Source: a virus
Virus record (IMG/VR): IMGVR_UViG_3300046167_000166
Coordinates: 1 to 29,848 of that record
Direction: 5' to 3' (one strand)
DNA: 29,848 nucleotides
A program made the translations under genes and the position numbers. Each line of letters opens with the position of its first letter. Position 1 is the stretch's first letter. The notes under the pieces are model-generated. The model was not told the DNA's origin. It did not search any database and worked only from the letters and a program-made list of their open reading frames with translations. Below are positions 6,894-12,390 of the stretch, piece after piece.

Positions 6894-7141
6894 TTCCCAT
6901 TCTCCATTTCAAATTTGCGCCGCAATATTGCATCACGTTCACTTGCATTCCATTGAGGCAATTCCGGATTAAATTTGCGCCGATTGGCAAACCCTTCCAG
7001 CTCGCCCAAATCCCGGCAAGCGTCAAGCCTTGATCTAAACCCCTGCAACCGCTCGACCCCTTTATGATAGCCTACAGGACGGACAATCGCCTCGCCTTTC
7101 TCAATCTTATGATTGACCCACTTTAACCAATCAAACCCCAT
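6890..7141 (-). CDS. 83-aa basic protein of unknown function
   Basis: Starts MGFDWLKWVNHKIEKGEAIV; basic and helical, with RLQGFRSRLDACRDLGELEG and NASERDAILRRKFEMENGK. No recognised family. It is the first gene downstream of the AT-rich repeat region, so that region may contain its promoter. It overlaps the DUF6378-like gene by 4 bases. If the AT-rich region is an origin, an origin-binding role is possible, but nothing proves it. Confidence 0.6.
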   Translation of the reverse strand: MGFDWLKWVNHKIEKGEAIVRPVGYHKGVERLQGFRSRLDACRDLGELEGFANRRKFNPELPQWNASERDAILRRKFEMENGK

Positions 7142-7310
7142 TTCATTAAACCCCGCTTATCGCCTCACCATAATACTCATTAACCTAAAGGTAATAATGA
7201 GTATTATGATATATGATGGCCTAAATAATAATTACATCATATTTACATCATAATTATCATAATTACACCATAAAGCCCCTTGTTTATATGGCCCAGCAAT
7301 TATGATCCAG
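7142..7310. repeat. AT-rich non-coding region with hairpin and iteron-like repeats
   Basis: 169 bases between two minus-strand genes, far richer in A and T than the rest of the window. A 13-bp perfect inverted repeat (arms 7170-7182 and 7195-7207, ATAATACTCATTA and its complement) has an inner ACC/GGT pair around TAAA. From 7230 to 7273 come four imperfect direct copies of about 10-11 bases related to TTACATCATA (ATTACATCAT, ATTTACATCA, TAATTATCAT, ATTACACCAT). This combination of DNA-unwinding-like AT content, iterons and cruciform is typical of replication origins, but it could also be the promoter/operator of the 83-aa gene. Confidence 0.55.
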
Positions 7311-7784
7311 TTATGAAACCATGTTTTCTGCCGCGTAGAGGCAAAGCAAGGCCGCTTCAGCCCTTCCATCGTCTTTCGCCCTGCCAAAATCGCTGGCGTT
7401 ATCCGGGAAGCGCTGCATTGCCAGACCGCGCGACACGCCTTTATCCCGGCTCAATCCAAAGTAGCCTTTCCATTTTGCAGGCGTCACAAATTGCACGGGC
7501 AGCTTGTTTGCAGCGCATCCCATTTGAAGCATTCCGTACCCCTCGCCGAATCGGAACATGCTTGACACGCCTTGGCCACGCATTGCGGCCACCTGCTCAA
7601 TGACGGCAAGGCAGCGCTCGCCACTTTCGTTTTGTAGCACGTCCAATAATGCCGGGCAGTTTATGACCGTCTTGCCTTTTGTGTTTTTGACTGTCGGCAT
7701 ATCATGGACTTCGAGCCTGCCCGTTTCGGTCCAGTATAAGGCCACAGCCCCGGTAAACCCCGGATCACACCCATATATGAGCAT
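7311..7784 (-). CDS. RuvC-like Holliday junction resolvase
   Basis: 157 aa from the ATG at 7784, which shares a base with the TGA of the RHH gene; a longer frame reaching 7853 overlaps that gene and has no better start. RNase H-fold signature: LIYGCDPGFTGAVAL (D7), then CLAVIEQVAAM (E63), and GRAKDDGRAEAALLCLYA (D138/D139, E143). These match the four acidic residues of RuvC. QVAAMRGQGVSSMFRFGEGY and PAKWKGYFGL are further family-like segments. It would cut four-way junctions before packaging. It lies in the minus island beside the possible origin. The bacterial ruvC symbol is not transferred because phage members form a separate branch. Confidence 0.85.
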   Translation of the reverse strand: MLIYGCDPGFTGAVALYWTETGRLEVHDMPTVKNTKGKTVINCPALLDVLQNESGERCLAVIEQVAAMRGQGVSSMFRFGEGYGMLQMGCAANKLPVQFVTPAKWKGYFGLSRDKGVSRGLAMQRFPDNASDFGRAKDDGRAEAALLCLYAAENMVS

Positions 7785-7948
7785 CAATCGGCCCTCGGCT
7801 GCTCGACATGCTGCACTATTGTTGCAGCTTTTTCCAACGCTGCACTGCGGCAAAACGCGCTGAACGATAGCCCGGACCGGCGCGCGGCCTCCGATATTAC
7901 CCGGTCATATTCTTCTGCAAAATTGATTAGTCGCTTTTTATCTGACAT
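7784..7948 (-). CDS. Small ribbon-helix-helix-type regulator
   Basis: 54 aa from the ATG at 7948 (MSDKKRLINFAEEYDRVISE), chosen because AAAGGTGG lies 6-7 bases upstream; an in-frame ATG at 7966 lacks a clear site. A short beta-like KRLINF is followed by two helices, YDRVISEAARRSGLSF and SAFCRSAALEKAATIVQ, the layout of Arc/MetJ or DUF1778-type DNA-binding proteins. Divergent placement opposite the early promoter at 8.0 kb fits an autoregulator or an early-gene repressor. The first base of resolvase overlaps its stop. It could instead be an antitoxin, but no toxin partner is visible. Confidence 0.6.
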   Translation of the reverse strand: MSDKKRLINFAEEYDRVISEAARRSGLSFSAFCRSAALEKAATIVQHVEQPRAD

Positions 7949-8016
7949 TTTATCCACCTTTTCCATTTGATTTGTTTATATATGTTTACAATATCGGGAG
8001 CCAGTGAAAAATATAC

Positions 8017-8046
8017 TTGCGCAGATGTTTTTTATATGCGAACAAT
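8017..8046 (+). promoter_or_regulatory. Predicted early promoter P2
   Basis: TTGCGC (8017-8022, identical to P1) lies 18 bases before AACAAT (8041-8046). The alternative -10 is TATATG at 8033-8038. The 15-base string TATATGCGAACAATG (8033-8047) recurs exactly at 10257-10271. Position is directly upstream of the 158-aa gene leader. Confidence 0.45.
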
Positions 8047-8078
8047 GTAGACACAACACAAACAAAGGAATTGAACAC

Positions 8079-8555
8079 ATGACAAACGATACCAAACCAT
8101 CCGCACAAGACATTGCCCGCTGGGAAAGCATCAAGCAAAATATGCTTGACCGCGCAGACGTAGTTTCTGGCTTTGCCGATGATGAACGTGAGGCGCTAAA
8201 CGAATTGCGCTGGGCAAGTCTGTCCATATCAGACGACGCCTTTTATCTCAATGATTTCGATTACAGCGATGTCACCGAGTTTTGCCGCGCCGCAGAGTTT
8301 CTTTGCGAGGAATACGGCTGGAACACTTCCGAAAATGAAGACAAGCGCGACATAGGCAAGAAGTCGCTTGCTCTTGCCGAGGCCTTGCGTGATGACGCTG
8401 GCGACGGGGCGTGCCTTTCTTTCAGACAGACCAAAGAGTTTGGCGGCATTTATCCCCGCATCACTGGCCTGCTAAATACCAAGCCAAACAAATATCAAAT
8501 GGAGCGCTTTACTGAGCATGGCATTACATGGGGGGGCGAAGTCGATGAGCATTAA
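8079..8555 (+). CDS. 158-aa acidic protein of unknown function
   Basis: The ATG at 8079 (MTNDTKPSAQDIARWESIKQ) follows an AAAGGAA site. A longer frame from 8004 starts inside the promoter and is rejected. The protein is acidic and helical, rich in Asp/Glu, with ADDEREALNELRWASLSISD, TEFCRAAEFLCEEYGWN and a C-terminal ITGLLNTKPNKYQMERF. No catalytic motif or membrane segment is seen and I recognise no family. It is the first gene of the second rightward operon and overlaps the next by 11 bases. Confidence 0.7.
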   Translation: MTNDTKPSAQDIARWESIKQNMLDRADVVSGFADDEREALNELRWASLSISDDAFYLNDFDYSDVTEFCRAAEFLCEEYGWNTSENEDKRDIGKKSLALAEALRDDAGDGACLSFRQTKEFGGIYPRITGLLNTKPNKYQMERFTEHGITWGGEVDEH

Positions 8556-8823
8556 GGTAGGATTGCCCGACGTGACGTTTAACGCTCTGTGCAAGCTCAC
8601 CGAGCTTGATCGCGAATTTATTGGCTCGCCGGATTATATGGGTGTCGCGCAGTTCTGGGATTGGAGCCACCCGCAGAACACGCGCCTAAGCCGTGCATCT
8701 GTTTCGGCCCGGCGCAAGATACACGCTGCGCTTATGAAGGATGGGCTTGACCTGAATGGAGACACAGGCATTCACCGATCAATTATTTCAATTGTGCTTG
8801 AGAAAGAGGAGCAAGGGCTATGA
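8545..8823 (+). CDS. 92-aa protein of unknown function
   Basis: The start at 8545 (MSIKVGLPDVTFNALCKLTE) overlaps the previous stop; a longer frame from 8518 uses an upstream codon inside the previous gene. It contains GSPDYMGVAQFWDWSHPQNT and a basic helix, RLSRASVSARRKIHAALMKD. The C-terminal half might bind nucleic acid (basic, helical), which is inference. It is followed by an ATGA overlap with the 85-aa gene. Confidence 0.65.
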   Translation: MSIKVGLPDVTFNALCKLTELDREFIGSPDYMGVAQFWDWSHPQNTRLSRASVSARRKIHAALMKDGLDLNGDTGIHRSIISIVLEKEEQGL

Positions 8824-9077
8824 GTGATCGCGAGAAGCAAATTGCTGAATGCACCAAAGATTTTTTGGCCGCGCTCCCTGATAATATGAAGAGCAGTCAT
8901 TTAGGTGCTGTCGTCTGCACGGTGTTCGAGGCATTTGACCTTGACCACGACACCCGCGCTCACATCTGCAAGGGTGTCGTGAATGTCATGCTTGAGGCTG
9001 AATTGCGCAGCGATGAGCGCGCGGCCCAAGCCGCTGAGGATGTGATTGCGCGAGCTGCTGCGAAGGCTCGCAAATGA
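8820..9077 (+). CDS. 85-aa helical protein of unknown function
   Basis: Starts MSDREKQIAECTKDFLAALP, overlapping the previous stop by 4 bases. The protein is all-helical with AVVCTVFEAFDLDHDTRAHI and an Ala/Arg-rich C-terminus AAQAAEDVIARAAAKARK. No family is recognised. The stop overlaps the 47-aa frame that follows (ATGA). Confidence 0.65.
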   Translation: MSDREKQIAECTKDFLAALPDNMKSSHLGAVVCTVFEAFDLDHDTRAHICKGVVNVMLEAELRSDERAAQAAEDVIARAAAKARK

Positions 9078-9217
9078 TTTGGTCTGAGCATCTGCCGACA
9101 TTTCTGCTCCAAATGTTTGGCCCCGTTGTGCAGTTGCGGGACGCTCAGACCAATATCGCGCCGGAACCTGCTGGGGGTTGGGTTCCGGCGCATCCAAACG
9201 AAGAGCCACCATTTTAG
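9074..9217 (+). CDS. 47-aa frame ending in an SSB-like acidic tip
   Basis: ATG at 9074 overlaps the previous TGA. The sequence starts MIWSEHLPTFLLQMFGPVVQ and ends HPNEEPPF. The terminal acidic-Pro-Pro-Phe resembles the C-terminal tip of bacterial SSB (DDDIPF) and that of this phage's own SSB (DDEIPF), so it could bind SSB partners. However, nearly the whole frame is occupied by two perfect 11-bp inverted repeats (9079-9153 and 9158-9191), so this stretch may instead be a structured RNA with a fortuitous frame. Tight coupling favours translation; the repeats argue for caution. Confidence 0.4.
   Translation: MIWSEHLPTFLLQMFGPVVQLRDAQTNIAPEPAGGWVPAHPNEEPPF
9079..9191 (+). other. Multi-hairpin structured element
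   Basis: Outer stem TTGGTCTGAGC (9079-9089) pairs perfectly with GCTCAGACCAA (9143-9153). Inside lie hairpins ACATTT/AAATGT (9098-9103 with 9111-9116, 7-base loop) and CCCG/CGGG (9122-9125 with 9137-9140), giving a three-way junction. Four bases later is GCGCCGGAACC (9158-9168) paired with GGTTCCGGCGC (9181-9191), 11 bp around a 12-base loop. No T-run follows, so it is not an intrinsic terminator. It may be a structured RNA, an RNase III site or a DNA element. Confidence 0.55.
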
Positions 9218-9229
9218 ATAGGACACGCC

Positions 9230-9739
9230 ATGCTTGTACACCTGACGCCAAGAGAGGTTGCTCAATGCAATCAGGCCGCAGCAATGCGCTGGCAATTGGC
9301 ACGAGCTTCTGGCGTCGTTAATCAGCGCAGGGACAAGGGTAGGTCTGACGCCGATCTTGATTTACTGGGCGTCAAGGCAGAGCTTGCCGTGTCGAAGGTG
9401 TTTGATCTCGACCACATCCACGCCGTTGGCGTGGACGATGGCCGAGACGTATGGCTTGATGATATTTCCGTTGACGTGAAAGCCACGTTTTACCCCACTG
9501 GGCGGCTACTGTTTAAGAAGCGCGAGGCATTCAAGGCTGACTGCTCTATTCTGGTGTGCCAGCAAGCGCCTGACCGAATGCACGTTGTGGGATACATACC
9601 CAAGACGCATTTTATGGATCAGGCATACGAGATCGACCTTGGCCACGGCAAGGGTTGGGCAATGGATCAGGAAAATCTGTTGCCGCTTGAGAAGCTGTGG
9701 GGCATTGCCCGCAGCATAAAACTAAAGGAAAGCAAATGA
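9230..9739 (+). CDS. PD-(D/E)XK nuclease-like protein
   Basis: 169 aa, start MLVHLTPREVAQCNQAAAMR, AGGA site upstream. The core GVKAELAVSKVFDLDHIH (E51) is followed by GVDDGRDVWLDDISVDVKAT (D82, K84), then beta segments GRLLFKK, CSILVCQQ and MHVVGYIPK. A helix with Glu, then a strand ending D-x-K is the PD-(D/E)XK arrangement, and the size suits a small phage endonuclease. Likely role: DNA processing or host DNA degradation, target unknown. The stop overlaps the next gene by 4 bases. Confidence 0.7.
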   Translation: MLVHLTPREVAQCNQAAAMRWQLARASGVVNQRRDKGRSDADLDLLGVKAELAVSKVFDLDHIHAVGVDDGRDVWLDDISVDVKATFYPTGRLLFKKREAFKADCSILVCQQAPDRMHVVGYIPKTHFMDQAYEIDLGHGKGWAMDQENLLPLEKLWGIARSIKLKESK

Positions 9740-10233
9740 ACAAAATCATCATAACAAACGCGCACGCTCATGGCTTTGCATTTGCCTGCGATACAGAAAC
9801 ACAAGGTCAAGTCTTCATCCCGGTTCACATTGCCGAGGGCTTTGATCTTGCGCCGGGCGATGAGATTGAGGCTGTGCTTGTGCCTAATTATCAGGACAAG
9901 TCAGACAAAGGCACGCCATGGCAGGCTGTGAAGTTGCAGCGTGACAGCGCAAGCGAAGTTTGCGAAAAAGTCTCTCTGGATAAAACGCAAACATTAAATC
10001 AAGAAGCGTTGGACGTAGAAATGCTCACATATATTCTTGCAGGCGGCTACCACACAACGGCAGAGCTTGCGGATTATTTCGAGATTGAACACAAGGCAGC
10101 AGGCAACGCAGCCATGCGCCTTTTTAACTCCGGCAAGATTGCGAAGGCAGACGTGCTTAATCGCGTAGGCCAGCAACGACCCACGATGATTTTGTGGGCC
10201 GCGTCTGCCAAAACATTTATTGAAGTTTTGTGA
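9736..10233 (+). CDS. OB-like plus winged-helix protein
   Basis: 165 aa; the ATG at 9736 overlaps the preceding stop and has an AAAGGAAA site, so a longer frame from 9697 is not used. N-terminal residues 1-68 are beta-rich, with HGFAFACDTETQGQVFIPVH, APGDEIEAVLVPN and TPWQAVKL, like a cold-shock/OB-type nucleic acid binding domain. Residues 92-155 (LTYILAGGYHTTAELADYFE, then AMRLFNSGKIAKADVL) read as a winged helix. A two-domain nucleic-acid-binding regulator is the best reading. Target unknown. It ends ~10 bases before the third early promoter. Confidence 0.65.
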   Translation: MNKIIITNAHAHGFAFACDTETQGQVFIPVHIAEGFDLAPGDEIEAVLVPNYQDKSDKGTPWQAVKLQRDSASEVCEKVSLDKTQTLNQEALDVEMLTYILAGGYHTTAELADYFEIEHKAAGNAAMRLFNSGKIAKADVLNRVGQQRPTMILWAASAKTFIEVL

Positions 10234-10234
10234 T

Positions 10235-10271
10235 TTGTTATTGCATATGTAAAACATATATGCGAACAATG
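10235..10271 (+). promoter_or_regulatory. Predicted early promoter P3
   Basis: Two overlapping readings are possible: TTGTTA (10235-10240), 16 bases, TATATG (10257-10262); or TTGCAT (10241-10246), 18 bases, AACAAT (10265-10270), the same spacing as in P2. It contains GCATATG-N4-ACATATA (10243-10260), shared with P1, and TATATGCGAACAATG, shared with P2. Confidence 0.5.
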
Positions 10272-10288
10272 AGGAAATGGAGGAAAAC

Positions 10289-11086
10289 ATGACAATTATA
10301 AAATCGGAAGACATGTCAAACGAAGAGTATCACGCGCATCATGCGTTTGGCTCAACGTCAGTCAAGACCGCAGCAAACAAAAGCATTGCGCATCTGTTTG
10401 GCCAGGAACGCAAGGACAGCCCGGCCTTTGCATTGGGCAGCGCGGTCCATGCTTACTTGCTGGAGCCAGAGAAAGAGCTTGTAGTGCGTGGGCCTGAGAC
10501 CCGGCGCGGCAAGGCATGGTCTGAGCTGAAAGAAGAGTGTGATGCGTCCGGCAAGATATTGCTCACTGAGGCTGACTTTTCGCTGGCAAACGACATGGCT
10601 GACGCCTGCATGCAGAACCGCATGGCAAATCATTTACTGACAAACCCTGACATGCTGGCCGAGGCCTCGTTCTTCGCCACTGACCCAGACATTGACATTG
10701 ACCTAAAGACGCGTCCAGATGGTCTTTTGCGCAAGGCGGGCATAGTGCTGGATATCAAGACGACACAGGATGCGTCACCCAGAGGCTTTGAGCGCTCCGT
10801 TCGTCAGTTCGGGTATGATTTGCAGGCTGCGTTTTACATGCACGTCTTAAAGCTAAACGGCATTCGCGTTGAGAATTTTATTTTCGTCTGCATTGAGAAA
10901 GACGCGCCGCATGTAACTGCGTGCCATGAGCTTTCTGAGATGTACCTGCGCCATGCTCACAACCGCATGCTTGCTGCGCTTGTTGACATAAAGCAAGCGG
11001 TCGAGACCGAGGAATACGGCACAAAGTGGCCAGACTTAAACACAATTCACTTGCCCGCATGGATGGACAGTGAAGAGGCATTTTAA
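10289..11086 (+). CDS. Exonuclease VIII/RecE-like (PDDEXK, DUF3799-like)
   Basis: 265 aa from ATG 10289, selected because GGAGG lies 5 bases upstream; an earlier in-frame ATG at 10277 overlaps that site. Signature: MSNEEYHAHHAFGSTSVKTA, then ALGSAVHAYLLEPE (H54), E125 in LAEASFF, RPDGLL (D144), GIVLDIKTTQDASP (D155, K157), then YDLQAAFYM (Q179). This is the RecB/RecE-type nuclease core with His, Asp, Asp-x-Lys and Gln in the expected order. It probably chews 5' ends of duplex DNA to load a single-strand-binding or annealing protein. It directly precedes the SSB gene and belongs to the P3 operon. Confidence 0.87.
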   Translation: MTIIKSEDMSNEEYHAHHAFGSTSVKTAANKSIAHLFGQERKDSPAFALGSAVHAYLLEPEKELVVRGPETRRGKAWSELKEECDASGKILLTEADFSLANDMADACMQNRMANHLLTNPDMLAEASFFATDPDIDIDLKTRPDGLLRKAGIVLDIKTTQDASPRGFERSVRQFGYDLQAAFYMHVLKLNGIRVENFIFVCIEKDAPHVTACHELSEMYLRHAHNRMLAALVDIKQAVETEEYGTKWPDLNTIHLPAWMDSEEAF

Positions 11087-11133
11087 CTTATCCCAGTGCA
11101 GGGGTGCTGCACAACATTGAGAGGAGTTGCAAA

Positions 11134-11778
11134 ATGCAACACATGATTACAGAAGTCACCGCGCGTTACCCGCGTCTAAATTCCACTTACAAGTTCGATA
11201 CATATGAGAACAAGTCGGTGAAATGCGATGCGTTTGACGACGGTGCAGCATATGAGATGAGCTTTGTAATGTCTGACGACAAGGCAAAAGAGCTTCATCG
11301 CATCTGCATGGAAGCATATTCCAACGCTGCGGCGCTGGATACAAAGCGCAAATGGCCAGAGAAGCCATCAATGCTCCCATACAAGCGCAACGATGACGGC
11401 GAAGTCGTCGGCAAGTGTAAGCTGAAAGGCGCTTACGGTGGTGACAAGACACAGCCACCAAAGCAAGTTGACGCTCAACGCAACAAGCTGCCGGATGATT
11501 TTATGCTGACCAGCGGAAGCAAGGTCAACGTCGCAGTTGTTGTTGTGCCATATAACACAGGCAGTCTGAATGGCGTATCACTTCGCCTGCGAGCTGTTCA
11601 GGTCTTGGACTTGGCAGAGATGCAGGGTTCGGATGATCCGTTTGACACTGTGTCAGGCGGGTTCACGTCCAGCGTGACAGCAACGCCAGCGGCGGCTGCG
11701 GATGATCCATTTGCAATGCCGCCTTCTACACCAGCGCCAGCAGCACATGCTGGCCTGGACGACGAAATCCCATTTTAA
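11134..11778 (+). CDS. Phage ssDNA-binding protein (DUF2815/gp2.5-like)
   Basis: 214 aa from ATG 11134 (MQHMITEVTARYPRLNSTYK), with GAGAGGAG upstream; the longer frame from 11104 has no RBS. The body is beta-rich and OB-like, with KVNVAVVVVPYNTGSLNGVS then LRLRAVQVLDL, matching DUF2815-type single-strand-binding proteins found beside RecE-like nucleases. A disordered Ala/Pro linker leads to the acidic tip DDEIPF, the hallmark that recruits replication partners. It binds ssDNA at forks and ends. The ExoVIII-SSB pairing suggests a recombination module. An annealing (Erf/Bet-like) partner is not evident, so this protein may serve that role. Confidence 0.8.
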   Translation: MQHMITEVTARYPRLNSTYKFDTYENKSVKCDAFDDGAAYEMSFVMSDDKAKELHRICMEAYSNAAALDTKRKWPEKPSMLPYKRNDDGEVVGKCKLKGAYGGDKTQPPKQVDAQRNKLPDDFMLTSGSKVNVAVVVVPYNTGSLNGVSLRLRAVQVLDLAEMQGSDDPFDTVSGGFTSSVTATPAAAADDPFAMPPSTPAPAAHAGLDDEIPF

Positions 11779-11801
11779 TCTAAACCAAAAAGGAAACCAC
11801 A

Positions 11802-12029
11802 ATGGAAGTTACTATCGTTCAAAACATGCCGATCCCGAAAGCAACAAACGGCAGACCCGTGTCTGGATCGAAATACAATGCAATACTTGACCAAATGTCT
11901 GTTGGCGACTGCGTTCAGTTCAAGGAAAAGGGGCAGCAGTCTTATTTTCGCGGGCTTCTTCGCAGACGGGGAATTCCAGCGACAACTAGGAAGCACAATG
12001 GCATGTACTGCGTTTGGATAATCGAATGA
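11802..12029 (+). CDS. 75-aa basic protein, possible DUF7303-like
   Basis: Starts MEVTIVQNMPIPKATNGRPV; then YNAILDQMSVGDCVQF, QSYFRGLLRRRGIPATTRKH and NGMYCVWIIE. The layout IPKATNGRP...YxxxLDxMxVGDxVxF...RRRGI...VWxI matches a small phage family of probable DNA-binding proteins (I recall DUF7303; not verified). AAAAGGAAA lies upstream. Basic residues cluster at 55-64. It is followed by an ATGA overlap with the 86-aa gene. Confidence 0.7.
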   Translation: MEVTIVQNMPIPKATNGRPVSGSKYNAILDQMSVGDCVQFKEKGQQSYFRGLLRRRGIPATTRKHNGMYCVWIIE

Positions 12030-12286
12030 GTGAAATGTTTTATGCTACCCCGAACCAGCTTTGGAAGATTAACCAGCTCACGCACTTATTGAGTGGAGTT
12101 GATGGTGTACCTTCTGCATCTATGCCTCTATCAAAATCCAAAGCGCATGCTTTGCTAAAAGATATGGTCAAGGTTGAGAAGCTAATGAACGAACCTGAAG
12201 TGCTGAAGCCCGAAAAGGCAAAAAGCGCAAAGAAGGCAAGTTCTGCTAGAGATGGCGAAATAAAAGTTATCAAAATCTCTATTTAA
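12026..12286 (+). CDS. 86-aa Lys-rich protein of unknown function
   Basis: The ATG at 12026 overlaps the previous TGA. It starts MSEMFYATPNQLWKINQLTH; the N-terminal helical part (to about residue 55) resembles a small helical DNA-binding-like domain (YATPNQLWKINQL...LSKSKAHALLKDMV). A Lys/Ala-rich linker KPEKAKSAKKASSARDG and a short hydrophobic end IKVIKISI follow. No family is recognised. A strong hairpin follows 6 bases after the stop. Confidence 0.65.
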   Translation: MSEMFYATPNQLWKINQLTHLLSGVDGVPSASMPLSKSKAHALLKDMVKVEKLMNEPEVLKPEKAKSAKKASSARDGEIKVIKISI

Positions 12287-12291
12287 AAAGA

Positions 12292-12323
12292 GTGTGGCCC
12301 GGCATTTACACGCCGGGCCACAC
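12292..12323. terminator. 12-bp perfect hairpin between the SSB group and primase
   Basis: GTGTGGCCCGGC (12292-12303), 8-base loop, GCCGGGCCACAC (12312-12323). On the plus strand no T-run follows (AATACC), so it would be a poor intrinsic terminator there. On the minus strand TCTTTTTAA follows, as an antisense terminator would have. It may act as an attenuator, an mRNA stability/RNase III site, or a block to antisense transcription. Confidence 0.6.
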
Positions 12324-12348
12324 AATACCAAAAAGGAAACCCACCACA

Positions 12349-12390
12349 ATGAAGAAGGTGTATAGATATGGTAGCCGACCACAGCCGTGA
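12349..12390 (+). CDS. 13-codon leader frame upstream of primase
   Basis: ATG 12349 encodes MKKVYRYGSRPQP then stop, overlapping the first 7 codons of the primase in another frame, with an AAGGAAA site upstream. It could be a translational-coupling leader or chance. The primase has its own GAAGGTG site inside this leader. Confidence 0.2.
   Translation: MKKVYRYGSRPQP

Noticed and set aside
7230-7273. CRISPR-like direct repeats
   Set aside because: Units are ~10 bases, imperfect and contiguous without spacers; iteron-like or low-complexity AT sequence instead.
8901-9302. Minus-strand frame of 133 codons
   Set aside because: Crosses three coupled plus genes; composition is unlike neighbours and no RBS is seen.
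12292-12323. Standard rho-independent terminator for the plus-strand SSB group
   Set aside because: No T-run on the plus strand, so only kept as a hairpin of uncertain role.
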